A DNA stretch of 64,000 nt from Streptomyces tardus. Lineage in GTDB: Bacteria > Actinomycetota > Actinomycetes > Streptomycetales > Streptomycetaceae. How positions within the stretch are numbered: position 1 is the first letter of the stretch; each line of letters opens with the position of its first letter. Below the pieces are notes generated by a model. The model was not told the origin of the DNA, ran no database searches, and worked only from the letters and a program-made list of their open reading frames with translations. The DNA is taken from positions 355,189-419,188 of the forward strand of contig NZ_JAELVF020000001.1 in NCBI RefSeq assembly GCF_018101125.2, in the 5' to 3' direction. The translations under genes were made by a program, and so were the position numbers. Below are positions 1-10,307 of the stretch, in pieces.

Positions 1-1214
1 CTCAGCGCGCCGAGCATCCAGGTGATCGCGCTCATCGGGTAGTAGGCGAGCATCAGCGAGTAGTTGAGCAGCTTGCCGGGCGCGAACCGCTGGGGGCGGC
101 GCCAGTACTGCTGGATGAGGGTCTCGTAGGTGCCGCGCGACCAGCGCATCTGCTGGGTGAAAAAGTCCGTCCAGCATTCAGGGCCCTCGCCGACGGCCAG
201 CACGTCCGGGGTGTAGACCGAGCGCCAGTGCCGGTTGGTGAGGGGGTTGCGGGTGCGGTGCAGCTCGAAACCGGTGGCCATGTCCTCGGTGATCGAGTCG
301 TACAGGCCGCCGACCTGCTTGATCGCGCTGATGCGCACCGCGTTGTTGGTGCCGACGAACATCGCCGAGCCGTACCGGTTGCCCGCGCGCTGGATGAGCG
401 CGTGGAAGAGGAACTGCTGGCTCTCGGCGAACTTGGTCACCGGCTGCACGTAGTTGCCGTACACCTGGGGCCCGACCACGAAGGCGATGTCCGGGTCGCG
501 GAAGTAACCGAGCATCCGCTCCAGGTAGTTGGGCAGCGGTACGTGGTCGGTGTCGACGGAGGCGAAGAAGTCGTAGGAGTCGCCGTGCATGGCGATCCAG
601 GCGTTGTAGTTGCCGTGCTTGGTCTTGGCCCGGTGGACGCCGGTCTCCCGGTTCCACTCGGGGACGCCCTTGCGGGTGAAGTGGTGGACGCCGAGCTCGG
701 CGCAGAGTTCGCGGGCCTGCGGGTCGTCGCCCTCGTCGAGCAGCCAGACGTGCAGCAGCCCGTCGTGGTGCATCCCGACCGCCGCCTCCAGCGTCGCGCG
801 CACCATGGCGATCGGTTCCTTGCCCGGCACGTAGGTGGTCAGGAAGGCGACCCGGGTCCCGGCCTCGGGGTGTACCGGCACGGGGTCGCGGGCGACCATC
901 GTGGCGTGGGCGATAGAGATGACGTTGATCAGCCGGAACAACTCGATCAGCCCGATGCAGCCGAGCATGACCGCGTCGGCGACCAGCAGATACGCCGGGG
1001 CGTTGTCGCGGTCGGTCCAGTGCGAGGGCCAGACCAGGAAGAGCAGCAGCACTCCGGAGAGCAGCGGTGCCGCGGTCATCAGCAGTACGGCGCGCACACG
1101 GTGGGGTTCCGCGCTGAGCAGGCTCTGGTACCTGACTCGGTAGGGGGTTTCCGCCGGCGCGAGTGGTCCCGCGAGACGGCTGTAGGTCTCGTAGTCGTAG
1201 CCAGACAGCCGCAC
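1..1214 (-). CDS. Family 2 glycosyltransferase, cellulose-synthase-like, C-terminus cut by window edge
   Basis: The reading frame starts at a GTG at 1214 behind a GGAGGG ribosome-binding site and runs open off the left edge, so about 404 N-terminal residues are visible. Two hydrophobic segments lie near residues 42-62 and 72-95. They are followed by a cytosolic GT-A domain with a DTD motif near 221-223, TED near 309-311 and QQMRW near 354-358, the D,D,D,QxxRW set of processive beta-glycosyltransferases. A further hydrophobic stretch begins at the edge. It probably makes or exports a polysaccharide at the membrane. The sugar cannot be told from sequence. Confidence 0.85.
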   Translation of the reverse strand, partial: MRLSGYDYETYSRLAGPLAPAETPYRVRYQSLLSAEPHRVRAVLLMTAAPLLSGVLLLFLVWPSHWTDRDNAPAYLLVADAVMLGCIGLIELFRLINVISIAHATMVARDPVPVHPEAGTRVAFLTTYVPGKEPIAMVRATLEAAVGMHHDGLLHVWLLDEGDDPQARELCAELGVHHFTRKGVPEWNRETGVHRAKTKHGNYNAWIAMHGDSYDFFASVDTDHVPLPNYLERMLGYFRDPDIAFVVGPQVYGNYVQPVTKFAESQQFLFHALIQRAGNRYGSAMFVGTNNAVRISAIKQVGGLYDSITEDMATGFELHRTRNPLTNRHWRSVYTPDVLAVGEGPECWTDFFTQQMRWSRGTYETLIQQYWRRPQRFAPGKLLNYSLMLAYYPMSAITWMLGAL

Positions 1215-1297
1215 GGGTCCCTCCGCTCAGCCGAGATAGATGACATTCCTCAGCAAAAGGGACAGCGGGCGGGGTGTCGAATGTTGGTGATGCAAAG

Positions 1298-1326
1298 GTG
1301 GCCCAGCGTCAGATCCGCTGGGCCAC
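1298..1326. terminator. Stem-loop between DUF3817 gene and glycosyltransferase
   Basis: An 11-base-pair perfect stem (1298-1308 with 1316-1326) encloses a 7-base loop. It lies about 120 bases past the stop of the minus-strand DUF3817 gene and before the glycosyltransferase start, so it could end the former transcript. There is no U-run, as is usual in Streptomyces. Confidence 0.4.
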
Positions 1327-1446
1327 TCGACGCGGAACGAGGGGGTACGGGGCTGCCGGTGCGTCAGCTGAGGCACCGGCAGCAGCCCGGGGCGCCGCTC
1401 GCCGCTGGCTCCGCGCCCCGGAAAACGCCCGGGGCGGGGGCGTTGC

Positions 1447-1797
1447 TCAAACGCTCTCCTCGCGCTGCGGCTCCTTGCGGGCGCGCTCGGCGATCGCACC
1501 GGACTTGATCTCCTCGCGGAGCAGCTTCTCCGCGTAGAAGCCGCCGGCGGGCAGTACGGAGAGGGCGAAGCAGAGGACGGCACGACCCAGCGGCCACTTG
1601 GTGCGGTTCCAGGCGTCGGCCCAGAAGAGGACGTAGATGATGAAGAGCACACCGTGAACGGCGCCCACCACCGGGACCGCGTTGAAGTCGGTCGTGCGCT
1701 TGAGCACGGAGCAGACCAGCAGCAGGAGGAAGGAGACGGCCTCGGGCGAGCTGACGAGTCGGAGTCGGTTGAGCGCGGCGCTGGTCTTGGGGTCCAT
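1447..1797 (-). CDS. DUF3817 family integral membrane protein
   Basis: This is a 116-residue small membrane protein. The start MDPKTS at 1797 is preferred over an upstream start at 1830 because GAGGA lies about 7 bases before it and the family begins here. Three hydrophobic helices are visible (VSFLLLLVCSVL, VVGAVHGVLFIIYVLF, AVLCFALSVLPAGGF), and the HG in the second helix is typical of DUF3817. The C-terminus is charged and cytosolic. Function is unknown; it sits alone in its own transcription unit next to the glycosyltransferase. Confidence 0.85.
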   Translation of the reverse strand: MDPKTSAALNRLRLVSSPEAVSFLLLLVCSVLKRTTDFNAVPVVGAVHGVLFIIYVLFWADAWNRTKWPLGRAVLCFALSVLPAGGFYAEKLLREEIKSGAIAERARKEPQREESV

Positions 1798-1887
1798 GGG
1801 AGGTCCTCGGGTTTGTGAACGAATGCACAAGCACTGTCATTGTGACAGCCTCCCGGGCGTTGCTCCGACCGGGGTAGGTTGTGGGCT

Positions 1888-2526
1888 GTGGCGCATTTCC
1901 GGGTTGAGGGCAGCAAGGTCCTGGCGGTCGATCTGGCCGGGGACGCGGTTCGGGCGAAGAACGGCTCGATGGTCGCGTACGAGGGGCAGATGTCCTTCAA
2001 GAAGCTGACCGGCGGCGGGAACGGCCTGCGCGGCATCGTCACCCGCAGACTCACCGGCGAGCAGATGGCGGTCATGGAAGTCACCGGCCGGGGCACCTGC
2101 TACTTCGCCGACGGGGCCCGCGACATCAGCCTGGTCCGGCTCGGCGGCGACAAGCTGCACGTGGAGGCGAGCAACCTGCTCGCCACCGAGGGCGGCCTGC
2201 GCACCGGCACGACGTTCACCGGCCTGCGCGGCACCTCGCAGGGCAACGGGCTCTTCACCACGACCGTCGAGGGCCAGGGGCTGGCAGCGGTGATGTCCGA
2301 CGGCCCGGCCCTCGCGCTGCGAGTGGACGCGCAGAACCCGCTCCAGGTCGACCCGGGCGCGTACATCGCGCACACCGGCAAGCTGACGCAGAAGCTCCAG
2401 AGCGGTGTCACCTTCCGCACGGTGATCGGCGAGGGGTCGGGCGAGGCGTTCCAGATCCGCTTCGAGGGCGAGGGCCTGGTCTACGTCCAGCCCAGTGAGC
2501 GCAACACGATCGGGGGCGAGCTCTGA
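1888..2526 (+). CDS. AIM24 family protein, first of three tandem paralogues
   Basis: This 212-residue protein belongs to the AIM24 (TIM barrel-independent beta-rich) family, named after a yeast mitochondrial protein needed for cristae organisation. The bacterial role is not established. Visible family features are the repeated short beta-strands, the GSMVAYEGQMSF segment, the hydrophobic GTGTCYFAD-like turn and the C-terminal GSGEAFQIRFEGEGLVYVQPSE signature. There is no signal peptide or membrane helix. The GTG at 1888 is the likely start; a TTG three codons upstream is possible. Its stop overlaps the next start by one base. Confidence 0.85.
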   Translation: MAHFRVEGSKVLAVDLAGDAVRAKNGSMVAYEGQMSFKKLTGGGNGLRGIVTRRLTGEQMAVMEVTGRGTCYFADGARDISLVRLGGDKLHVEASNLLATEGGLRTGTTFTGLRGTSQGNGLFTTTVEGQGLAAVMSDGPALALRVDAQNPLQVDPGAYIAHTGKLTQKLQSGVTFRTVIGEGSGEAFQIRFEGEGLVYVQPSERNTIGGEL

Positions 2527-3176
2527 TGGGGTTCCAGCGGCTGAGCACCAAGATGGTCGAGGCCCAAGTGGCGCCGGGACAGCGGATCTTCAGCCAGCGG
2601 GGCGCGATGATCGCCTACCGCGGCGAGCTCAGCTTCACCCCGAACCTGATGAGCGGCCAGGGCGGCGTCATGTCGGCCATCGGTCGCCGGGTGCGCGGCG
2701 AGGCGGCACCGCTGATGACCGTCGAGGGCAACGGCACCGTGATGTTCGGGCACGGCGGCCACGAGGTGCATGTGATCGATCTGACCGGCGAACTGCTGCA
2801 CGTGGAGGCCGACCGGCTGCTCGCCTTCGACGGCGCCCTCCGGCAGGGCACCGTCTTCCTCGGCTCGCAGGGCGGAGTGATGGGCATGGTGCGCGGACAG
2901 GCCACCGGGCAGGGGCTGTTCACCACCACTCTGGAGGGGCAGGGCTCGGTCGCGGTGCTCGCGCACGGCGGGGTGCTGGAGCTGAGCGTCGCCTCCGACC
3001 GTCCGGTCAACGTCGACCCGCAGGCGTACGTCGGCCACCGGGGCCGACTCACCAACCGGCTGACCACAGCGCTGAGTTGGCGGGACATGGTCGGCCGCGG
3101 GTCCGGAGAGGCGTTCCAGTTGGAGCTGTCCGGCCAGGGGACGGTCTTCGTGCAGGCGAGTGAGGAGAAGCTGTGA
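2526..3176 (+). CDS. AIM24 family protein, second tandem paralogue
   Basis: This 216-residue paralogue of its upstream neighbour shares the MIAYRGELSFTPN segment, the LLHVEADRLLAFDG segment and the C-terminal GSGEAFQLELSGQGTVFVQ signature. The ATG overlaps the upstream TGA by one base, and its own end overlaps the next GTG by four bases. The three genes are therefore translationally coupled and probably act together as subunits or partners. It is soluble by sequence, and no catalytic motif is seen. Confidence 0.87.
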   Translation: MGFQRLSTKMVEAQVAPGQRIFSQRGAMIAYRGELSFTPNLMSGQGGVMSAIGRRVRGEAAPLMTVEGNGTVMFGHGGHEVHVIDLTGELLHVEADRLLAFDGALRQGTVFLGSQGGVMGMVRGQATGQGLFTTTLEGQGSVAVLAHGGVLELSVASDRPVNVDPQAYVGHRGRLTNRLTTALSWRDMVGRGSGEAFQLELSGQGTVFVQASEEKL

Positions 3177-3877
3177 GCGACCCCGTCGAGTACGACGTGC
3201 GGACCCTGCCGTCCAACGACAACGCCAATCCGTACGCCTTCAGCGTGGAGCTGGCGGGGCAGTGGTTCCTCCAGAAGGGCAAGATGATCGCCTACTACGG
3301 GCAGATCAGCTTCGACGGGATCGGCCACGGCCCGCTGGACGGCCTGATCGCCTCCAGCTTCCACAGCCCGCTGCACGCCGCGGACTGGGTGGTGGCCAAC
3401 GGCCACGGCAAGCTGCTGCTGGCCGACCGCGCGTACGACATCAACTCCTACGACCTGGAGGACGGCAACCTCACCGTCCGCTCGGGCAATCTGCTCGCCT
3501 TCGAGCCGAGCCTGTCGCTCAAGCAGTCGATCATCCCGGGCTTCGTCACGCTGATCGGCACCGGCAAGTTCGTCGCCGCCTCCAACGGCCAGGTGCACTT
3601 CGTCGAACCGCCGATCCGGGTCGACCCGCAGGCGCTGGTCGGCTGGGCGGACTGCCCCTCGCCGTGCCACCACTACGACCACCAGTACCTGCGCGGCTTC
3701 CTCGGCGGCGTACGGCATCTGACCGGCATCGGCGGGGCGTCCGGCGAGGAGCACCAGTTCGAGTTCACCGGTGCGGGGACGGTGCTGGTGCAGTCGACCG
3801 AGAAGATGCTGGACGAGCAGTCGGTCGGCGGCACACCGCAGCAGCAGGGTGTCCCCGGCGGCCCACCGCAGCCGTAG
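3173..3877 (+). CDS. AIM24 family protein, third tandem paralogue
   Basis: This 234-residue protein starts at a GTG embedded in the previous stop (GTGA). It keeps the KMIAYYGQISFDG segment and the GASGEEHQFEFTGAGTVLVQ signature. It differs from the other two by a HYDHQYL insert with several His and Asp residues near residue 165, and by a Gln/Pro-rich C-terminal tail. It is the most divergent of the three. Function is unknown. Confidence 0.85.
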   Translation: MSDPVEYDVRTLPSNDNANPYAFSVELAGQWFLQKGKMIAYYGQISFDGIGHGPLDGLIASSFHSPLHAADWVVANGHGKLLLADRAYDINSYDLEDGNLTVRSGNLLAFEPSLSLKQSIIPGFVTLIGTGKFVAASNGQVHFVEPPIRVDPQALVGWADCPSPCHHYDHQYLRGFLGGVRHLTGIGGASGEEHQFEFTGAGTVLVQSTEKMLDEQSVGGTPQQQGVPGGPPQP

Positions 3878-3983
3878 CGCGGGCGCGGCGGGGCGGTGGA
3901 TCCGGGCTCCGGAGCAGGTCGCGGGGTTGTCCCGGTCTCAGGTGCCCACGTTCGGATCCCTGCCGGGTCGCTGCGGGTGGTCA

Positions 3984-4000
3984 CGGACCGCGGCGGTCCG
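3984..4000. promoter_or_regulatory. 17-base perfect palindrome upstream of the absC-like gene, possible operator
   Basis: CGGACCGC and GCGGTCCG flank a single G, 32 bases before the MarR-family start codon. MarR regulators often bind such sites next to their own gene. It could instead be the terminator of the AIM24 operon, although the stem is short. Confidence 0.4.
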
Positions 4001-4031
4001 AGGACCGTCAGGAGCTGGGTAAAGTCGCGTT

Positions 4032-4535
4032 ATGGACATGGAAAACGGCCACGGCGCGAAAGCCGAGCAGGGTGCGACTCGGTGGCTCACCCCGGCTGAG
4101 CAACGGGCCTGGCGGGCGCACCTGGACGCCAGCCGGATGCTGACGCACCAGCTGGAGAAGGACCTCCAGCCCTTCGATCTGACGATGAACGACTACGAGA
4201 TCCTGGTGAACCTCTCGGAGTCGGACCAGCACCGGATGCGGATGAGCGATCTGGCGACCGCGACGCTCCAGTCCAAGAGTCGTCTCTCCCACCAGATCAC
4301 ACGGATGGAGAAAGCCGGGCTGGTGCGCCGGGAGCACTGCGACACCGACAAACGCGGGCTGTTCGCGGTGCTCACCGAGCACGGCTGGACGACCATGCGG
4401 CAGGTGGCTCCGCACCACGTGGACTCGGTGCGCAGGCACTTCATCGACCTGCTGCCGCCGAGTGCCCTCAGTGCCCTGGAGGACTCGATGGCCCCGATCG
4501 TCGACCGCCTGCGGGAGCGGCGCGGGCGGTTCTGA
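4032..4535 (+). CDS. absC: MarR family transcriptional regulator, AbsC-like
   Basis: This 167-residue winged-helix regulator has a dimerisation helix in the N-terminal third (QLEKDLQPFDLTMNDYEILVNL). A recognition helix follows around MSDLATATLQSKSRLSHQITRME, and the wing contains DTDKRGLFAVLTEHG. These are standard MarR elements. Its position beside a RapA1/RapA2-like pair matches my recollection of absC in S. coelicolor, a zinc-responsive regulator linked to antibiotic production and coelibactin. The symbol rests on family plus gene order. It ends 41 bases from the convergent sensor kinase gene. Confidence 0.85.
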   Translation: MDMENGHGAKAEQGATRWLTPAEQRAWRAHLDASRMLTHQLEKDLQPFDLTMNDYEILVNLSESDQHRMRMSDLATATLQSKSRLSHQITRMEKAGLVRREHCDTDKRGLFAVLTEHGWTTMRQVAPHHVDSVRRHFIDLLPPSALSALEDSMAPIVDRLRERRGRF

Positions 4536-4576
4536 GCGGGGTGGGTGCCGGCGGCCGGAGGCGGGGCCCGGCTCGG

Positions 4577-6107
<1,531 letters not shown>

Positions 6108-6118
<11 letters not shown>

Positions 6119-6773
6119 CGGAGACCAACCGGTATCCGGCGCCGCGCACGGTCACGATCAGCCCGCCGCCGAGCTTGCGACGCAGAGTACTGATGTAGAC
6201 CTCGACGATGTTCGGGTCGCCGTCGTAGGCGAAGTCCCACACGTGCTCCAGGATCTCGGACTTGGACACCACCTCGCCCGGGCGGACCGCGAGCTGCTCC
6301 AGTACGGCGAACTCCTTGGCGGTGAGCGTGGGTTGGACGTCGTTGCGGGCGACGGTGCGCGCCGCGCGGTCGACGGTGAGCGAGCCGATGCGCAGCACGG
6401 GCGAGGCGCCGGTGCCGCGTCGGCGCAACAGCGCCCGGATGCGGGCGAGCAGCACGACGTAGGAGAACGGCTTCGTCAGATAGTCGTCGGCGCCGGTGTC
6501 CAGTCCCTCGGCCTCGTCGTACTCGCCGTCCTTGGCCGTGAGCATCAGGATCGGCGTCTCGTCCCCGGCTGCGCGCAGCATGCCGCAGATCCGGTAGCCG
6601 TTGACGCCGGGCAGCATGATGTCCAGCACGATCAGGTCGTACGGGTTCTCCGTGGCCAGATGCAGCCCCTCGTGGCCGTCGTGTGCCACGTCCACCGCGA
6701 AGCCCTCCGCCGTCAGGCCCTTGGCCAGTGACGTCGCAAGTCTCCGCTCGTCCTCCACGATCAGCACGCGCAT
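6108..6773 (-). CDS. rapA1: OmpR/PhoB-type response regulator, RapA1-like
   Basis: This 221-residue protein has an N-terminal receiver domain with the acidic pair E7/D8, phosphoacceptor Asp51 in LIVLDIMLPG, and Lys in LTKPFSY. The C-terminal winged-helix DNA-binding domain contains LTAKEFAVLEQL and the terminal hairpin TVRGAGYRLV. It is transcribed first, ahead of the overlapping kinase gene. The 146-base divergent region to the PepSY gene contains three CTTCAG repeats, a plausible binding site for this protein. The symbol is inferred from gene order. Confidence 0.92.
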
Positions 6774-6792
6774 GGGGCAAGAGTGGCAGACG

Positions 6793-6833
6793 CTTCCTGA
6801 AGCCCTCTTCAGCTTGCTTCAGGAAGCCTTCAG
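6793..6833. promoter_or_regulatory. Tandem CTTCAG direct repeats, candidate response-regulator box
   Basis: CTTCAG occurs at 6807-6812, 6817-6822 and 6828-6833, start-to-start spacing 10 and 11 bases. A related CTTCCTGAAG palindrome lies at 6793-6802. Direct hexamers one helical turn apart are the usual layout of OmpR/PhoB-family sites. The array sits between the divergent regulator (start 6773) and the PepSY gene (start 6920). Confidence 0.6.
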
Positions 6834-6919
6834 GCAGCACCGGGCAGTGTGAGTGCTGTCCGGTCGACGAGGCCGGACGGGAGCCCCGCTCGGGGGCGAG
6901 ACTCTTGTGGAGGCACACC

Positions 6920-7618
6920 ATGAAGCGCAACGTCATCATCGCGACCCTGGCCGCTGCGGGCGTGGCGGGGGGTGCGGTGCTCGCAGGCACCGCCTTCGCC
7001 GACGACGGCGACGACCGCAAGCCCGCGTCCCGCACCCTCAACGCCGGTGCGGACGACGCCGGTTCGGACGACCGGGACGACCGCGGTGGGAGCAAGGACG
7101 GCAAGGGCAACGGCGGCTCGTGGATCAGCGCCGAGCAGGCAGTCGGCCAGGCGCTGAAGGCCGAGCCGGGCCACGCCTACAAGCTGGAGCTGGAGGACGA
7201 CGACCGGGTCTGGGAGGTCGACATCCTCACCGAGGACGGCGAGTGGCGCCGGGTCGACGTCGCCAGGAAGGGCGGCGAGGTCGTCTCCAGCCGGACCGAT
7301 GACGACGACGACCGCAACGAACGGACCGCGAAGCAGGTGCGCGCCGTTCTGGCGGACGCCAAGACCTCGCTGGCCGACGCGGCGCGCATCGCCAACGAGC
7401 GGGTCCCCGGCACGATCGACGAGATCGACCTGGAGAAGCGCGGAACGGTGTGGAAGGTCGACTTCGAGAAGGTCGACGGCCGCGATGACGACGACGACGT
7501 GGAGCTGCGCGTCAACGTCGAGTCGGGCAAGGCCACGGTCCACGACGACGACCGCGATGACGACCGGGACGACCGGGACGACCGGGACGACGACCGCGAC
7601 GACCGCGACGACGACTGA
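6920..7618 (+). CDS. Secreted acidic PepSY-domain protein
   Basis: This 232-residue protein starts at the ATG after GGAGG (a longer upstream frame is rejected). A signal peptide covers about 1-26 (MKRN, hydrophobic core, AFA cleavage). Two PepSY-like repeats follow: WISAEQAVGQALKAEPG...VWEVDILTEDG and LADAARIANERVPG...WKVDFEKVDG. The C-terminus is about 30 residues of Asp/Arg repeats. PepSY domains are usually extracytoplasmic and often inhibit or scaffold peptidases; the acidic surface suggests cation binding. It is divergent from the RapA-like operon and probably in its regulon. Confidence 0.85.
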   Translation: MKRNVIIATLAAAGVAGGAVLAGTAFADDGDDRKPASRTLNAGADDAGSDDRDDRGGSKDGKGNGGSWISAEQAVGQALKAEPGHAYKLELEDDDRVWEVDILTEDGEWRRVDVARKGGEVVSSRTDDDDDRNERTAKQVRAVLADAKTSLADAARIANERVPGTIDEIDLEKRGTVWKVDFEKVDGRDDDDDVELRVNVESGKATVHDDDRDDDRDDRDDRDDDRDDRDDD

Positions 7619-7659
7619 TCGCCTCGCGCTCCGCTTCCGAGGTCCGACGCCCGCCGGGT

Positions 7660-7711
7660 CGCCCCTCCCGTACGGCTCGTACGCACGCGTACGAGCCGTA
7701 CGGGAGGGGCG
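7660..7711. terminator. Very strong bidirectional terminator hairpin
   Basis: A 24-base-pair perfect stem (7660-7683 with 7688-7711) encloses a four-base CACG loop, exactly between the convergent PepSY and meaB genes. It can end both transcripts. Confidence 0.85.
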
Positions 7712-7724
7712 GCCCGTACGTCGT

Positions 7725-8708
7725 TCAGTGCGGGGGTGCGGCTGCGGCGGTGAGGCAGTCGAGCAGCCGGTCGGCCGCGGTGTACGGGTCGAGCCGGCCG
7801 GCGGTGATCTCCTCGGCCAGCGACTCCAACCGGCCGCCAGACGGCAGCTCCGCCAGGCGCTGCCGCAGCGCGGCGACCACCAGCGACTCCAGCTCGCGGG
7901 CCGCACGGCGCCGTCGCCGTCCGGCCAGGACCCCGTGCTCCGCCATCCACTCCCGGTGGCGGTCGAGCGCCGCCACCAGCTCGGGGACGCCCTCGGCCCG
8001 GCTGGCAACGGTGCGCAGGATCGACGGCCGCCAGTCCCCCGGTTCACGGGCCTCGCCGAGGCCGAGCATGTGGTTCAGCTCCCGCACGGTGGCGTCCGCA
8101 CCCTGGCGGTCGGCCTTGTTGACGACGTACAGATCGCCGATCTCCAGGATGCCCGCCTTCGCCGCCTGCACCCCGTCGCCCATCCCCGGCGCCAGCAGCA
8201 CCACCGAGGAGTCCGCCAGGCCCGCGATGTCGACCTCGGACTGGCCGACACCCACCGTCTCCACCAGCACCACGTCGCAGCCGGCCGCGTCCAGCACCCG
8301 GATCGCCTGGGGAGCGGCGCGGGAGAGCCCGCCGAGGTGGCCGCGGGTCGCCATCGAGCGGATGTAGACGCCCGGGTCGCCGACGTGCTCGGACATCCGG
8401 ATGCGGTCGCCGAGCAGCGCACCGCCGGAGAACGGTGAGGACGGGTCGACCGCCAGCACTCCGACCCGCGCGCCCGTGGCCCGATAGGCGGAGACGAGCG
8501 CCGAGGTGGTGGTCGACTTGCCCACTCCCGGCGCACCGGTGAGCCCGACGACGTGTGCGCCGGCACCGTGCGGGGCGAGCGCGGCCATGACCTCCCGCAG
8601 CAGCGGCGAGGCGTTCTCGACCAGGGTGATCAGTCGGGCCACGGCGCGGGGCCGCCCGGCACGGGCCTGCTCCACGAGTCGGGCGATCTCCGTGTGCTGC
8701 GCCACCAT
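7725..8708 (-). CDS. meaB: MeaB-like GTPase, methylmalonyl-CoA mutase chaperone
   Basis: This 327-residue G3E GTPase loads and protects adenosylcobalamin on methylmalonyl-CoA mutase. Visible motifs are the P-loop GAPGVGKST near residue 60, the switch segments DPSSPFSGGALLGDRIRM and VETVGVGQSEVDI, and the NKAD base-recognition motif. The ATG at 8708 follows GAGGAG at good spacing; an in-frame start 51 codons earlier would add a low-complexity Arg/Pro leader and is rejected. It lies downstream of the thiolase on the same strand. Confidence 0.92.
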   Translation of the reverse strand: MVAQHTEIARLVEQARAGRPRAVARLITLVENASPLLREVMAALAPHGAGAHVVGLTGAPGVGKSTTTSALVSAYRATGARVGVLAVDPSSPFSGGALLGDRIRMSEHVGDPGVYIRSMATRGHLGGLSRAAPQAIRVLDAAGCDVVLVETVGVGQSEVDIAGLADSSVVLLAPGMGDGVQAAKAGILEIGDLYVVNKADRQGADATVRELNHMLGLGEAREPGDWRPSILRTVASRAEGVPELVAALDRHREWMAEHGVLAGRRRRRAARELESLVVAALRQRLAELPSGGRLESLAEEITAGRLDPYTAADRLLDCLTAAAAPPH

Positions 8709-8766
8709 CGCCGCGTGCTCCTCGCCGTCGGGGCGGGGTGCGGCGCCGGGCCGCGGCCGTACGCGG

Positions 8767-8811
8767 CGGACCGCCCGCACCCCTGGGTGAGAGCAGGGTA
8801 CGGGCGGTCCG
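8767..8811 (-). terminator. Stem-loop after the thiolase gene
   Basis: An 11-base-pair perfect stem (8767-8777 with 8801-8811), with a small inner stem, lies between the thiolase stop and meaB start on the minus strand. It may end or attenuate the thiolase transcript before meaB. Confidence 0.55.
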
Positions 8812-8969
8812 TCACGAGAGTCGGTGACGCCGCGACGGGCGGCGGTACCGTGGCGGAGCACCGGCCCGCCGGGTGTCGCGTTCCGATCGAAACACCGGAC
8901 GCCCCGATGGCCGATGACCGGGCCGGGCCGGGCCGCCGCGGGGACGACCGCGCCCGGGCGCCGCCGGGT

Positions 8970-10172
8970 TCAGGCCCGCGGGACGCGGACGAGGAGGGCG
9001 TCGCCCTGCCCGCCGCCGCCGCACAGCGCCGCCGCGCCCAGACCGCCGCCGCGCCGCTTCAGCTCCAGCGCCAGGTGGAGCACGAGCCGGGCGCCGGACA
9101 TGCCGATGGGGTGGCCGAGAGCGATCGCGCCGCCGTTGACGTTCACCCGGTCCTCGCTGACGCCGAGGTCCTTGGTGGACTGGTGCGCCACTGCCGCGAA
9201 CGCCTCGTTGATCTCGATCAGGTCCAGGTCCGCGACCTGCGCCCCCTCCTTGCCGAGGGCGTGCAGGATCGCGTTGGAGGGCTGGGACTGCAACGAGTTG
9301 TCCGGGCCGGCGACGTTGCCGTGGGCGCCGATCTCGGCGATCCACTCCAGGCCCAGCTCCTCGGCCTTGGCGCGGCTCATCACCACGACCGCCGCCGCGC
9401 CGTCGGAGATCTGGGAGGCGGTGCCGGCGGTGATGGTGCCGTCGGAGGCAAAGGCGGGACGCAGCTTGGCGAGGCTCTCGACGGTGGTGTCGGCGCGGAT
9501 GCCCTCGTCCTCGGCCACCACGACGGGCTCGCCCTTGCGCTGCGGGATCTCCACGGGGGTGATCTCGGCCTCGAAGAGCCCGTTCTTGCGGGCGGCGGCG
9601 GCGCGTTGGTGGGAGGCGGCTGCGATCCCGTCCTGCACCTCGCGGCCGATGCCCAGGCGGGTGTTGTGCTGCTCGGTGGACTCGCCCATGGGCACTCCGT
9701 CGAAGGAGTCGGTGAGCCCGTCGTGGGCCATGGAGTCGAGCATCTCCATCGCGCCGTACTTGTGGCCGGCGCGCGAACCGGGCAGCAGGTGCGGCGCGTT
9801 GGTCATGGACTCCTGGCCGCCCGCGACGACCACGTCGAACTCGCCCGCGCGGATCAGCTGGTCGGCGAGGGCGATGGCGTCCAGCCCGGAGAGACAGACC
9901 TTGTTGATCGTCAGCGCCGGGACGTTCATCGGGACACCGCCCTTGACGGCCGCCTGGCGGGCCGGGATCTGGCCGGCGCCCGCCTGCAGGACCTGGCCCA
10001 TGATCACGTACTCGACCTGGTCGCCGGTGACGCCGGCGCGCTCCAGTGCCGCCTTGATCGCGAAGCCGCCGAGGTCGGCACCGGAGAACGGCTTCAACGA
10101 GCCGAGCAGACGTCCCATGGGTGTACGCGCGCCCGCGACGATCACGGAGGTGGTGCCGGTCGTGCCACTCAT
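8970..10172 (-). CDS. Acetyl-CoA C-acetyltransferase (thiolase)
   Basis: This 400-residue thiolase condenses two acetyl-CoA to acetoacetyl-CoA or cleaves beta-ketoacyl-CoA. The acyl-accepting cysteine is Cys93 in [10 protein letters not shown]. The C-terminal [17 protein letters not shown] holds the catalytic His, and CGGGGQGDA the second Cys. Length is typical. It is divergent from the epimerase gene, with the start at 10172 behind a purine-rich site. Its neighbours meaB and the epimerase suggest a role in feeding or draining short acyl-CoA units. Confidence 0.93.
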   Translation of the reverse strand: MSGTTGTTSVIVAGARTPMGRLLGSLKPFSGADLGGFAIKAALERAGVTGDQVEYVIMGQVLQAGAGQIPARQAAVKGGVPMNVPALTINKVCLSGLDAIALADQLIRAGEFDVVVAGGQESMTNAPHLLPGSRAGHKYGAMEMLDSMAHDGLTDSFDGVPMGESTEQHNTRLGIGREVQDGIAAASHQRAAAARKNGLFEAEITPVEIPQRKGEPVVVAEDEGIRADTTVESLAKLRPAFASDGTITAGTASQISDGAAAVVVMSRAKAEELGLEWIAEIGAHGNVAGPDNSLQSQPSNAILHALGKEGAQVADLDLIEINEAFAAVAHQSTKDLGVSEDRVNVNGGAIALGHPIGMSGARLVLHLALELKRRGGGLGAAALCGGGGQGDALLVRVPRA

Positions 10173-10307
10173 GCCGAGGCCCCTTCGGTGGAAAAGTGAA
10201 TGAGGGTTAACCTCCAGCTTACTGAGCGGTACTGAGCCCGGTCATCGTCCTGGAGGTGTGACCGTGCGCACCTTGCGCAACCGGCCGTGTACCGATGTCC
10301 TGGTCCC

